Source: SZUA-36 sp963759155 (GTDB lineage Bacteria; Pseudomonadota; Gammaproteobacteria; Xanthomonadales; SZUA-36). From it: 64,000 nucleotides of DNA. A program made the translations under genes and the position numbers. The notes beneath the pieces were generated by a model that saw nothing but the letters and a program-made list of their open reading frames with translations, had not been told where the DNA came from and searched no databases. Where the stretch lies: NCBI GenBank assembly GCA_963759155.1, contig CAVWXX010000005.1, forward strand, positions 558,001 to 622,000, in the 5' to 3' direction. Each line of letters opens with the position of its first letter. The first letter of the stretch is position 1. This document shows, one piece after another, positions 51,889 through 60,196 of this stretch.

Positions 51889-52568
51889 AAAACTGGATTG
51901 GAGCGACTAACTGCACAATCAGAGATGCAATCTATGTTCCTCCGCCACGTGACAAAATGTTGGATGCGTTATCTGATTGGGAGAAATTTCTAAATAAAAA
52001 AGACAAACTTCCTTTGCTTGTGAAGATTGGATTAGCTCATGCGCAATTCGAGACCATTCACCCATTTCTCGATGGTAATGGAAGGGTTGGGCGCCTGCTA
52101 ATCACTCTATTACTTTGTGAAAAAGAGGTTCTCCTGAAACCTGTTTTATATCTTTCATACTACTTCAAAGAAAATCGTCAAGAGTATTACGACCTATTGC
52201 AAGGAACCAGGGATAAAGGAAACTGGGAATCCTGGCTTAAGTTCTTTATAGAGGGTGTTGATGAAGTTGCTCGTCAAGCAACACAAACAGCCAGAGAAAT
52301 TGTTGAGTTGCGTGAAAAACACAGGTCATTGATTGTACAGAACTTCGGTCAGGTGACAGGTAATGGGCTGATTGTATTAGAGAACTTATTTAGTCAGCCG
52401 ATTATTTCGGTAAATCGTATTGTTGAACTTACAGGTGTTTCTTTTGCTGCTGCTAACACGCTGAGAAGCCGTCTGGAAAAAATCGGGGTACTTGTTGAGG
52501 TAACTGGTCAAGCTAGAAACCGTCGTTATGAGTATAGTGATTACGTTAATCTTTTTGCTTCAATCTAA
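51852..52568 (+). pseudogene. Fic-domain AMP-transferase gene, 5'-truncated
   Basis: The reading frame is open from 51852 and encodes RRSQNWIG...VPPPRDKMLD, which is the middle of a Fic protein of the SoFic class, followed by the Fic motif HPFLDGNGRVGR and a C-terminal winged helix. The first 100-150 residues of such proteins, with the usual inhibitory helix, are missing; in their place is the 35-bp repeat and the HNH scar. An internal ATG at 51957 could start a 203-residue product that keeps the catalytic His and the winged helix, so residual function cannot be excluded. The gene is notably AT-richer than its neighbours, suggesting transfer. Confidence 0.8.
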
Positions 52569-52597
52569 TTTTTGTTGATGGCGCACTAAAATAGCAG

Positions 52598-52999
52598 TTA
52601 ATCAATACCATGCGCCAGCTGGTGCTGGTACTCATCATTGTCAAAATTGCCATCAGACTGTGAAATCAGGCCATCCTCGCCAATGGTCCATTCCTCAAAT
52701 CCGCTGAAGTGCACCTTGTTACCGGTCCCGTCCGGGCCGCTGTTGGTGCCGATGAAGGTCCAATGGAAAATGGCCTTGTCCGCCTGGGTCTCCAGTTCGT
52801 CCATGAGCAACACCATGTCCGGAAACCCTGTCATAAAACTACGTGCAACTTCCGTTATTGCATCCCGACCGGTCGCAGCAGCGCCGTTGACATATAAAGT
52901 GGCGTCTTCGGCAAAGAATGATGCAACATTTGCAGGCGTCTGGCTGTTCCAGGCGGCCGTGTATTTCTTAGCAAGCTCAATAAGCATTTCTTTATTCAT
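52598..52999 (-). CDS. SnoaL/NTF2-like small protein
   Basis: The 133-residue protein has the NTF2-like cone fold pattern of the SnoaL family: YTAAWNSQTPANVASFFAEDATLYVNG, then ITEVARSFMTGFPDMVLLMDEL and a GFEEWTIGEDGLI end. Such domains are isomerase- or hydrolase-like or ligand-binding; the substrate is unknown. It stands alone. Confidence 0.87.
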   Translation of the reverse strand: MNKEMLIELAKKYTAAWNSQTPANVASFFAEDATLYVNGAAATGRDAITEVARSFMTGFPDMVLLMDELETQADKAIFHWTFIGTNSGPDGTGNKVHFSGFEEWTIGEDGLISQSDGNFDNDEYQHQLAHGID

Positions 53000-53186
53000 G
53001 GAGAGTGGTTCCTTCGTACATTTACCGGGCGATTGTAAAAGGGATCGATTAATGGGGTCACCCGTTACCTACTTTAGAGCATAGCCTGGAAAACCGTGCC
53101 CATAGATTTTCGCGACTGCACTACCAAAAATCCAAGAAAATACTAAACTATATATAGAAGGGGGACATAAATATCGGGAGATTGAG

Positions 53187-53489
53187 ATGAAGACCTTTCT
53201 ACTGATTACAGGTAGTAGCCCTCTGATGGTCCTTACTTCGCATGGATCCATCGAGAATTCAATTTTGCTGGATAAGCTCCTGTCAAAGGGAATTGATAAG
53301 TTCATTGCCTATGAGGTTCCATGCGAATTGGCAGAGCAACGTTATGGCTGGCATTTCAATGTGGTCGCTAATGATCTGCATGAGACCGATGATTTGCGGA
53401 TACTGGATTACAATGGTGACCGGGCTTTCAGGCTGTTCTCTTTCAGCGAGTTAGGCAATGCTCATATCCATGAACCTACCCCCCTGTGA
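53187..53489 (+). CDS. Small protein of unknown function
   Basis: This is a 100-residue soluble protein with GGGAGATTGAG before the ATG. The alternation of strands and helices (KTFLLITGSSPLMVLTS, KGIDKFIAYEVP, LRILDYNGDRAFRLFSF) looks like a compact alpha/beta domain and not a chance frame. No family is recognised with certainty. It lies next to the HNH gene's 3' end. Confidence 0.65.
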   Translation: MKTFLLITGSSPLMVLTSHGSIENSILLDKLLSKGIDKFIAYEVPCELAEQRYGWHFNVVANDLHETDDLRILDYNGDRAFRLFSFSELGNAHIHEPTPL

Positions 53490-53630
53490 CGGGAAGTGGC
53501 TTTGAACCCGGGAGTTGAAACACTCTCATTGTCACGCACTATAGAAAAAGCTGCCGGGTGTTGCAGGATGGGGATTAAATGTAGCTATCCTGGCTTATTG
53601 AGCATCTACATGGGGTCCGTCAGCAGTGTT

Positions 53631-55058
53631 CTATTCACACTGCAACAACATATCAACCGCCACCCAATTGTCCATTTGCTCGCCATGCCATCGCGGAACT
53701 GGCGTCTCAGACGTGATGTTCAATCCGTTCTTTTGATTGGCTGATGTAATCGCAAAAACGTGGCCCAGGCCAGCCTCTCGACCGGGGTACCCCGGTCTCA
53801 CCTTCTTCCCGCGGGAACGTGTTTCCGGCCCCTGCGGAATGACCTTGCCATCCGGCAGGCTAAAAACAGCACCCTCACCCGCTTCAAAGCGCACCCCATA
53901 ACCCGCCTCATGCACCAGCCGGTGATGTGTGCGACACAACAAAACGAGGTTATCCATGCACGTCTCGCCGCCATCTGCCCAGTGTTGGATATGGTGTGCA
54001 TCCACATATCGGCTACAGGTACAGCCGGGAAAACGGCAACCCTGGTCCCTGCGTTTTAATGCCCGCCGGATAGCCGGTGGAATAGAGCGCGTTTTGCGGC
54101 CGATATTCAGCGGTTCGCCCTGGCTATTTTCATGCCAGTGAATTTTTGCGCAATCACAGGCCAGGCGACGGCACGTTTCCGCGGAAACGTGGCCATGGTC
54201 TTCAAGTTCCGCCTCGGCGCCACTACCGTCCTCTTTTAATGTCTCGACATCGGCGTGAATGTTAATCATGTATCTGTCCCCACCGGATTGATCCTTACCC
54301 GCCCCGGCCAGGAACCCTTCAACCACCCGTGCGAGTTGATCGGCGCGTTTTTGCGAAACAGGTTCCGGGCTTGTGTTATCAAGCGGTATGTTTTTGTCGA
54401 TCTCTACAGCAACTTCCGCCGGCACGTTTTGCTGCTCTTCAAACAACTGGTCTCCCGCTGCCTCCAGCGCCTTTTTCAACATCACACCTTGCTCCGGTGT
54501 GAAGCGTCCCTTAAAAACCCAGTACCCATCATCATCGATATACCAACTCAACTCGCGATGGCCATGACGTAAATTTTCTTCCTCGAGCGCTTCAATGCGC
54601 TTTGTTTTGCGGTACAAGCGCACCTGGGTTTCAACATGGCTGGCGGTACCGTGCAATGCCACCTGCAACAGGGCCGCCTCGTTTTTGGGTGTCGCCACCC
54701 GCGTCATGGCCCGCACCTTCGAGTAACTGACTTTTCCATTACAAAAAGCTGCGCTGATTTGAGGTAACTCCGGCAATGCCCTTGCCACCCGCACCCGCTC
54801 GCGAGCGGAGCCTAAGCTCATGCCGCACTTCCAGTTCAACCAGTGTGCACACGAGCGGATGCCAGTGCCGTCCCAGCCTTCTTCTTTGTCGAACTCGCAG
54901 ATTAATTGCAATAATTGGAACGTGCCGGCATCGAGATGGGCAACCAACTCGGTGATGTTGTCGGCGAGGTGGTTAAGCCTGGTGATGCGTTCGGGCTCGG
55001 GGTAGTTACCGGCGAGTGGGTGCTTTTTGGTTGATGAGGTATGCTGGGTGATTGGCAT
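53631..55058 (-). CDS. HNH endonuclease with DUF222 (13E12-type) domain
   Basis: The 475-residue protein has a helical DUF222 region (about 20-300, with LNWKCGMSLGSARERVRVARAL) and a C-terminal HNH nuclease: CRFPGCTCSRYVDAHHIQHW, NLVLLCRTHHRLVH, with the HH and final His forming the metal site and two CxxC pairs binding zinc. The final 130 residues vary. A near-perfect LexA box lies 22 bases before the start, so it should be induced by DNA damage. A 90-base copy of its 3' end lies 1.8 kb away. Confidence 0.92.
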   Translation of the reverse strand: MPITQHTSSTKKHPLAGNYPEPERITRLNHLADNITELVAHLDAGTFQLLQLICEFDKEEGWDGTGIRSCAHWLNWKCGMSLGSARERVRVARALPELPQISAAFCNGKVSYSKVRAMTRVATPKNEAALLQVALHGTASHVETQVRLYRKTKRIEALEEENLRHGHRELSWYIDDDGYWVFKGRFTPEQGVMLKKALEAAGDQLFEEQQNVPAEVAVEIDKNIPLDNTSPEPVSQKRADQLARVVEGFLAGAGKDQSGGDRYMINIHADVETLKEDGSGAEAELEDHGHVSAETCRRLACDCAKIHWHENSQGEPLNIGRKTRSIPPAIRRALKRRDQGCRFPGCTCSRYVDAHHIQHWADGGETCMDNLVLLCRTHHRLVHEAGYGVRFEAGEGAVFSLPDGKVIPQGPETRSRGKKVRPGYPGREAGLGHVFAITSANQKNGLNITSETPVPRWHGEQMDNWVAVDMLLQCE

Positions 55059-55080
55059 GGGTTTTTCTCTGTATTTAGTA

Positions 55081-55096
55081 CTGTATAAGTATACAG
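55081..55096 (-). promoter_or_regulatory. LexA (SOS) box of the HNH gene
   Basis: CTGTATAAGTATACAG fits the CTGT-N8-ACAG consensus exactly, with the AT-rich centre of strong SOS boxes and TA/TT flanks (TACTGTATA...TATACAGTT). It lies 22-37 bases before the HNH start codon, overlapping the expected promoter. Confidence 0.8.
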
Positions 55097-55180
55097 TTAA
55101 AAGGGCGATTAGTCCATGTTATATGTTTTAAATACAGATGGTTATGTGGGTTTTAGGATTTGAGAAACAGAAAGAACAAA

Positions 55181-55690
55181 ATGATGAAAGTATATTTTTC
55201 ACACGGTAAAGAAAGTGGTCCCTGGGGCAGCAAAATACAAAGGCTCGCATCTATTGCCAGCGAACATGGCTGTGCAGTAGACAGTATTGATTACACGGAT
55301 TTGATGGATCCTGATCAACGTGTTGAGCGACTGCGGGACATACTGAATAAAGAAGAAGAGCGTTTCATTCTGGTTGGCTCGAGCATGGGTGGCTACGTGT
55401 CGTTGGTGGCCGCTGATGATGTTAAAACCCATGCTGTTTTCCTGCTGGCGCCGGCTTTGTATATTCCGGGCTATAAACAACAGCGGTATGATCCCGCCAC
55501 CAGGCATGTGGAAATCATCCATGGCTGGTCTGATGACGTTATTCCGCCAGAGCATTCAATCAGGTTTGCGAAAGAGGCTGGTTGCACATTGCATTTGATT
55601 GATGGGGATCATCGCTTGATGGGGGCTATTGAGATGGTTGAGGATTTGTTTGGGCGGTTTCTTAAGAGAGTTTTGTTGGACAATAATTGA
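55181..55690 (+). CDS. Small alpha/beta hydrolase (YqiA-like)
   Basis: The 169-residue protein is a compact alpha/beta hydrolase: FSHGKESGPWGSK at the oxyanion loop, nucleophile GSSMGGY, the Asp in IIHGWSDDVIPPE and the His in DGDHRL. Its size fits the YqiA/RBBP9-like group of intracellular esterases. I start at the ATG at 55181; the frame is open 7 codons further upstream. Confidence 0.86.
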   Translation: MMKVYFSHGKESGPWGSKIQRLASIASEHGCAVDSIDYTDLMDPDQRVERLRDILNKEEERFILVGSSMGGYVSLVAADDVKTHAVFLLAPALYIPGYKQQRYDPATRHVEIIHGWSDDVIPPEHSIRFAKEAGCTLHLIDGDHRLMGAIEMVEDLFGRFLKRVLLDNN

Positions 55691-55747
55691 CTGCACCGAA
55701 GAAAAAATATTCAGATAAATCTTATTGTAATAACTGAAATTCTATTT

Positions 55748-56314
55748 ATGCGAAACCGGGGGAAAATCACCTATTGGAATGAAGAAAAAGGCTACGGTTT
55801 CATCACCCCAGCCTCAAGCGCCAAGCAGGTATTCGTCCACATCCGCGCATTCAAAAATCGCCATCTACCACCCGAACTCAACCAGGTAGTCCTGTACTCG
55901 TTATCCACCGACAAACAGGGCCGCCCATGCGCCGTTAAGGTGACACGGGCAAGCGAAATACCATCCGGAAGTTCAAAATCAATCACCCGGTTATTCCTCA
56001 TTCTGATGGCGATTGGTTTCATCGCGGTTGTTGGTTGGTCGGTCCCGGTATACAACATGCCCATTCAGATTCTGTACCTGTACCTGGCAGCCAGTGGGTT
56101 CACTTTTTTGGTCTATGCAAAGGACAAATGGGCCGCGCGGAGGGGTCGCTGGCGTACAAAGGAAAGCACACTGCATACATTGGCACTGATTGGCGGATGG
56201 CCGGGTGCGGTGATTGCCCAGCAGTTGTTGCGACATAAGTCGCGGAAAGATGCTTTTCAGTCAGATAATGATGCGGCTGCCAGTGAGCCCATGGAACAGT
56301 TTTTGAGGTGTTAA
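55748..56314 (+). CDS. Cold-shock-like domain fused to DUF1294 membrane domain
   Basis: The 188-residue protein has an N-terminal cold-shock-type OB domain (RGKITYWNEEKGYGFITP, VFVHIRAF) and a C-terminal DUF1294 membrane domain with about three helices, with YAKDKWAARRGRWRTKESTLH and GGWPGAVIAQQLLRHKSRK. This fusion is common in gammaproteobacteria; it probably binds nucleic acid at the membrane. The usual DUF1294 end after RHKSRK (F...FW...) is replaced by an unrelated 20-residue tail, and the gene overlaps the convergent dehydrogenase gene by 54 bases. Confidence 0.87.
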   Translation: MRNRGKITYWNEEKGYGFITPASSAKQVFVHIRAFKNRHLPPELNQVVLYSLSTDKQGRPCAVKVTRASEIPSGSSKSITRLFLILMAIGFIAVVGWSVPVYNMPIQILYLYLAASGFTFLVYAKDKWAARRGRWRTKESTLHTLALIGGWPGAVIAQQLLRHKSRKDAFQSDNDAAASEPMEQFLRC

Positions 56315-57487
56315 CTGCGGCAGCAAAAGCCGACGCGTGGCCAGCAATGCCCGGTCCACCACATCTACCGAGTATCGCAACGGTTCTTCCGGCGATGCGA
56401 GACGCGCCATGGTGTATTGGTAGACCCCTTCTTTTGCAGTGGCGATCAGCGGGCTCGCGATGATGCTTTCGCCAGCGAGCAGCCAGGTGGTTATATCGCC
56501 GAAGGAAATCAACATTGGCATGGGTGCAGCCCGGAATCGTTTCAATCCCCGATTGCTGAGCAGGCGTGTGATGTTGTCGCCAGCGACCTCACCCATGTCC
56601 ATCGCATAATAAGCCTGCTTGCGGACCGGTTCAGGCAGGCCTGCACAATCACCGGCAATGAAAATATTTTCCGCGTAGCGACTCTTGAGGGTGTCATCCA
56701 CAGGCAGCCACTTATCACCGGCGGCGCTGAGCCCTGAGTCGCGCAGAAAATCGGGTAATGTCGTGCCAGCAGACCAGATGCATAGATCCGCAGCCAGTTT
56801 TTCACCACTTGCGAGGGTCACGCTGCGGGCCTCCACTTTTGCAACAGCAGCGTCTGTGTGCAGTGTTACCGGGTACGGCGCGAAGCGTTGTATAGCATCG
56901 TCGGCCAGGCGCTTGGTTTGTCGTTCGAGAATACGTGAATGACGCTCAACGACATGAATATCAAATTCGTCACCTTGTTGCCGTCGCCGTAGAATCTCTC
57001 CCAAGGCTTCGATGCCGGACACGCCACCACCGACAATCACGATAGAGGCGCGGCGTTGGCGTCGAGCGAGTCTGTCGAGCCGGTCTGCGATACGCACGGC
57101 ATCATCTACATAACGTAGCCCCAAAGCATGTTTGTCTATACCCTCGATACCGGAAGACTTTCTCTGGCTGCCAGCAGCGATCAGGCAGGCATCATATGGC
57201 AGCACCAGCCCGCCCTCGGTACACACCACATTACTGTCCCGGTCGATATGAGTTACGCAATCGTGTACGAATTTATGACCATAGCGGCTAACGCACTCCG
57301 CGCGTGGTAGCACAACGTTCTCGCGGTTTTTCACTCCGGATAGTATTTCGTGGATATTGGGTGTCCACTCAAACTCCGCGCGCGCGTCAACTACCGTCAC
57401 ATCGTGATCAGGGGACAGGCGGGATGCGGCAACAAGCCCGGCAAAGTTACCGCCGATAATGACGACGCGTGATTTGGATGAAGTCAT
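56261..57487 (-). CDS. FAD-dependent NADH dehydrogenase-like oxidoreductase
   Basis: The 408-residue protein has two Rossmann motifs: FAD-binding VVIIGGNFAGLVAA at the start and NAD-binding IVIVGGGVSGIEAL in the middle, plus the FAD contact IFIAGDCAGLP. This is the type II NADH dehydrogenase/ferredoxin reductase-like family (NDH-2 group). The C terminus is shorter than in NDH-2 and lacks a clear membrane anchor, so the electron acceptor is uncertain. Confidence 0.9.
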   Translation of the reverse strand: MTSSKSRVVIIGGNFAGLVAASRLSPDHDVTVVDARAEFEWTPNIHEILSGVKNRENVVLPRAECVSRYGHKFVHDCVTHIDRDSNVVCTEGGLVLPYDACLIAAGSQRKSSGIEGIDKHALGLRYVDDAVRIADRLDRLARRQRRASIVIVGGGVSGIEALGEILRRRQQGDEFDIHVVERHSRILERQTKRLADDAIQRFAPYPVTLHTDAAVAKVEARSVTLASGEKLAADLCIWSAGTTLPDFLRDSGLSAAGDKWLPVDDTLKSRYAENIFIAGDCAGLPEPVRKQAYYAMDMGEVAGDNITRLLSNRGLKRFRAAPMPMLISFGDITTWLLAGESIIASPLIATAKEGVYQYTMARLASPEEPLRYSVDVVDRALLATRRLLLPQLTPQKLFHGLTGSRIII

Positions 57488-57605
57488 GACTGTTTAACCT
57501 GACAACCGTGGTTGCGTGAACAAGGCAGGCGATTATAGCCGCGTACGACTTAGATTGTGAGTTGAGGGTGAGAAATCAGCGATCGATTGCATAGCGCGCT
57601 TCCTT

Positions 57606-57649
57606 CTTCAGTCCATTATCCAGGGTCAGCAAAGACGTGCTGGTTTGCT
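57606..57649 (-). pseudogene. Fragment of the PIN-toxin gene
   Basis: These 44 bases match 59846-59889 inside the PIN-domain toxin gene with one difference (silent). They encode QTSTSLLTLDNGLK, a piece near the C terminus. It is followed by GATGTATCCGGCCC, half of the GGGCCGGATACA hairpin repeat, so two fragments are fused here. Confidence 0.85.
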
Positions 57650-57682
57650 TTTTGATGTATCCGGCCCATTATTTACTTAATT

Positions 57683-57967
57683 TTACTTAGTGAGGTGACT
57701 AACCAGGCGAATAACATCCTTGTCGCTTTGGGCCTTTGTAACAGTTAAAGCTTTATTGGTTTTAGAGATAGTGTGGAAAAGATCTATGCATTGATTGGGA
57801 ATATTGACTCTCTGTTTCAGTAACATCCACTTCATGATTTCAGATGTACTAAATAGCTCTCTTCGACCTTCGGGGGACAGTTTACTTAAATCACACAGCC
57901 TATTCGCCCATTCAGGTGTAGTGGCATAGTTAAACTGGCCACCTGAAACACTATACGGAAAATCATT
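57683..57967 (-). pseudogene. Unlisted open frame, gene remnant without a start
   Basis: An open frame of 94 codons ends at a TAA at 57683 and has no ATG near its beginning. Its protein looks real: GGQFNYATTPEWANRL, then LSPEGRRELFSTSE, KWMLLKQRVNIPNQCIDLF and VIRLVSHLTK. Its first third lies inside the 119-bp repeated element. A single difference between the two copies of that element within the frame is silent (TCA/TCC, Ser). It is probably the C-terminal end of a lost gene; the family is not recognised. Confidence 0.5.
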
Positions 57968-57990
57968 TCAGTAAACTGTCCCCCGATATC
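57872..57990. mobile_element. 119-bp repeated element, copy 1
   Basis: The element begins GGGGGACAGTTTACT and ends AGTAAACTGTCCCCC followed by GATATC, so it has 15-base terminal inverted repeats. The copy at 62839-62956 is about 98% identical. It has no complete gene of its own and looks like a MITE or the remaining end of an insertion sequence. It is joined directly to the 359-bp duplicated block. Confidence 0.75.
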
Positions 57991-58349
57991 GCAACAGCGG
58001 GTAAAATTCTAAATCTTCACTGTTGGCTTCTGCAGGTAGCGCCTAATGAAAACCACCACCCACATACCCCATTCATCAAATACCTCCCAGGCACTTGCTT
58101 TTGGGGAATAATAGAATGCTTACAGCCTGTGAAAAGAAGTGGAAATTGGCGTCATTCAGAGTCAAAAGGTAACTCTGGAAGATTCTTGAGATTGGTAAGA
58201 TAGCGTTCTTCGTTGTAAGGGGTTTTGTTTTTGAGGGTCTCGAATACTTCTACCGATAAGACACTCGCTATGTACCTCATGGCATTTTCTCTCGATTCAC
58301 CCAATGACATTAATCTATCGAGTGTAATTCGAGTCTCAGGCGGATCGTT
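57991..58349. repeat. 360-bp duplicated block, copy 1
   Basis: From GCAACAGCGGGTAAAATT to CAGGCGGATCGTT the sequence is repeated at 60365-60724 with only a one-base indel and one or two substitutions. The copy here continues without a break into the 5' part of the minus-strand gene at 58152-58448, so this is the parental copy at its right side. Left of it is the 119-bp element. Confidence 0.9.
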
Positions 58350-58448
58350 ATCCTGAATTTGATTTTCCACGACCTCAACCAAGGCCTCACCGGCCAGCTG
58401 ACCATCCGGGGTATCTGCTTGTACGATGTTACGTTTTCTTTTCTTCAT
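58152..58448 (-). CDS. Small acidic protein of unknown function
   Basis: This is a 98-residue soluble protein with a basic start (KKRKRN) and an acidic body. The ETRITLDRLMSLGESRENAMRYIASVL region is helical and the end (YNEERYLTNLKNLPELPFD) recalls short conserved proteins of unknown function. A 5'-truncated copy lies in the second duplicated block (60527-60724). The promoter should lie in the hairpin-bearing gap upstream. Confidence 0.65.
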   Translation of the reverse strand: MKKRKRNIVQADTPDGQLAGEALVEVVENQIQDNDPPETRITLDRLMSLGESRENAMRYIASVLSVEVFETLKNKTPYNEERYLTNLKNLPELPFDSE

Positions 58449-58499
58449 TCGAATAGAATGCTATCTCAGTTTCAGGCCAGAAAACAACATTATTGGCGA

Positions 58500-58545
58500 A
58501 AAAGGGGCTGGATACATTTTTGCTTAAGTGTATCCGGCCCCTTTT
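58500..58545. repeat. Hairpin repeat, GGGGCCGGATACA family
   Basis: AAAAGGGGCTGGATACA (58500-58516) pairs with TGTATCCGGCCCCTTTT (58529-58545) with one mismatch. It ends in TTTT like a terminator, but it sits between divergent genes. Related copies lie at 61940-61993 and, as a half, at 57651-57667. Confidence 0.75.
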
Positions 58546-58618
58546 AGTTTGGATCTGCCCAACAACCGTCACATCGAGAGTATGTCAAGCCGACTACTTT
58601 CAATATTATAATAGAGCC

Positions 58619-59569
58619 ATGGGTATCTTCTGCCTCTCAAAGCCGGGTTCCGCACAGGCCATTGTTGACGAAATTGCCGAGGCCGCAGAGGAGCGGCCAT
58701 TTTCATCAGTGGAAGAGATCAACGCGTTTGCTAAACAGCGAATGAACCAGCGCAACCAAAGGGCGCTGGACGAGTTTTGCGGGCTATCGCCCGAACAGAT
58801 GACCCAATTGCTTTACTCACCGTTTGATTCACCGGAAACCGTGTGTTTTAACCCGGACGTTGCGTCAACCCGGGATACAGAAATCATGCGGGTGTTCATT
58901 CCGCTGATGGAGGCCATCGGCGAAAGCGGCCTGAAAACGACTGCGAAGGGCAATCTGCCGCTGAAGTTTTGCAAAGCAATGGCAGAGCAGTTACGGCAGG
59001 CAGATGGCCAAGAAGGTGAGGGCACCCGCCTGTTGCGTATTGGGGGTATTAGCAGCGAGGTGGACCTTGAAGTATTGCATTGCACCCGCCTGGTGGCACA
59101 ACTTGCCGGGCTCATCCGCAAGTATCGCGGAAAATTTGTTCTGACCAAAAAATGCAAAAAGATGCTGGTTTCGGAGGCTTATGACAAAATATATCTCGAA
59201 CTTTTTAAGGCGTACACCACAAAATTCAACTGGGGCTACAGGGATGGATATCCCGAGGCCGGGATAGTGCAGCACTCCTTTCTCTACACGCTTTTTCTGC
59301 TGGCCTCATTTGGTAACACCCAACAACCCCAGCAGTTCTACGAAGACAAGTTCCTGGCGGCCTTTCCAATGGCGCTGGATATGTTTCACGAGAACTCATA
59401 TAGTACCGCCGAAGATGAAGCCCGCCGTTGCTATTTCCTGCGTTCAATAGACCGGTTTGCCGCTTATTTTGGCCTGGCGGAACTCAATTTGAAGCCACGT
59501 CAGTCATACCGGGAAAAATACCTGGTGCGCAAATCGATACTGCTTGATCGTTTCGTGAGTTTTAATTAG
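58619..59569 (+). CDS. Protein of unknown function with FCGLSPEQM motif
   Basis: The protein has about 316 residues from the ATG at 58619; the frame is open 42 codons further up, but there it reads through the hairpin repeat. DEFCGLSPEQMTQLLYSPF at about 50-68 is a motif I have seen in proteins found in plasmid and genomic-island contexts. The second half (KFNWGYRDGYPEAG, SFLYTLFLLASFG, QQFYEDKFLAAFP) looks like a compact helical domain. There is no signal or membrane segment. No function can be assigned. Confidence 0.75.
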   Translation: MGIFCLSKPGSAQAIVDEIAEAAEERPFSSVEEINAFAKQRMNQRNQRALDEFCGLSPEQMTQLLYSPFDSPETVCFNPDVASTRDTEIMRVFIPLMEAIGESGLKTTAKGNLPLKFCKAMAEQLRQADGQEGEGTRLLRIGGISSEVDLEVLHCTRLVAQLAGLIRKYRGKFVLTKKCKKMLVSEAYDKIYLELFKAYTTKFNWGYRDGYPEAGIVQHSFLYTLFLLASFGNTQQPQQFYEDKFLAAFPMALDMFHENSYSTAEDEARRCYFLRSIDRFAAYFGLAELNLKPRQSYREKYLVRKSILLDRFVSFN

Positions 59570-59570
59570 G

Positions 59571-59801
59571 TTAAGAACCGTATTGCCTCTCTCTGCCCTT
59601 TCTGATTACATCCACAATTTCGGCAGAAGACAAACCCAGATCAACGCCCTTCACATCCAGCGGGGATTTTTTGGGTGGTGCCGGTTTCAGGAAAAATGTT
59701 TCGCCATCTCTCTTTTTGATGCAAACAACGCCTTCTTTTTTTGCTTCATCCAGGATTGCTGCAAAGGACTGCCGTGCTTCTGTAAAACTGTACTCTCTCA
59801 T
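59571..59801 (-). CDS. Phd/YefM-type antitoxin
   Basis: The 76-residue protein has the Phd/YefM N terminus (EYSFTEARQSFAAILDEAKKEGVVCIKKRDGE), which folds into the DNA-binding dimer, and an extended C-terminal part that would wrap the toxin. It starts four bases inside the end of the PIN gene (ATGA), so here the antitoxin is the second gene. Confidence 0.87.
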   Translation of the reverse strand: MREYSFTEARQSFAAILDEAKKEGVVCIKKRDGETFFLKPAPPKKSPLDVKGVDLGLSSAEIVDVIRKGRERQYGS

Positions 59802-60196
59802 TGCATTACCTCCAGTACATGAACACCAACCTGCTGAGCTACGGACTTCAATCCATTATCCAGGGTCAGCAAAGACGTGCTGGTTTGCTGGGCGCATTGG
59901 ATAAGGTAGGCATCATAGGCATAAATGTTTTGAGCTTTTGATATTTCCAGCGTCGCCTCGAGTGGAACATCAACAAATTTGATCGGTATACCGCTATAAA
60001 CTGTAAGTGCTTGCTGTGCTCGCCTAATATCCAGTTTTTGGCTCTTAAACATCGAGGAAAAAGCATTTCCAATTTCCCAATGCACCGAGGCAGGAGCGTA
60101 TAGCGAGCAGTTCGCAGTTAAATCCACGATACTTTGTTTTGAAGCTTCATTACCAATCACGGCAATTAATGCTGAAGTATCAATTGTGATGTACAT
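59798..60196 (-). CDS. PIN-domain (VapC-like) toxin
   Basis: The 132-residue PIN ribonuclease has the acidic site residues: ITIDTSALIAVIGNE (Asp near 6), Glu in VHWEIGNAF, Asp in YAYDAYLIQCA and Asp in LLTLDNGL. I start at the ATG at 60196; the frame allows nine more residues. VapC-type enzymes cleave tRNA or rRNA. It precedes its antitoxin, the reverse of the usual vapBC order. A 44-base copy of its 3' part lies at 57.6 kb. Confidence 0.88.
   Translation of the reverse strand: MYITIDTSALIAVIGNEASKQSIVDLTANCSLYAPASVHWEIGNAFSSMFKSQKLDIRRAQQALTVYSGIPIKFVDVPLEATLEISKAQNIYAYDAYLIQCAQQTSTSLLTLDNGLKSVAQQVGVHVLEVMQ

Noticed and set aside
57872..57990. CRISPR repeat or attachment-site interpretation of the repeated element
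   Set aside because: There are only two copies 5 kb apart with no spacer series and no integrase or tRNA gene nearby; the terminal inverted repeats fit a MITE better.
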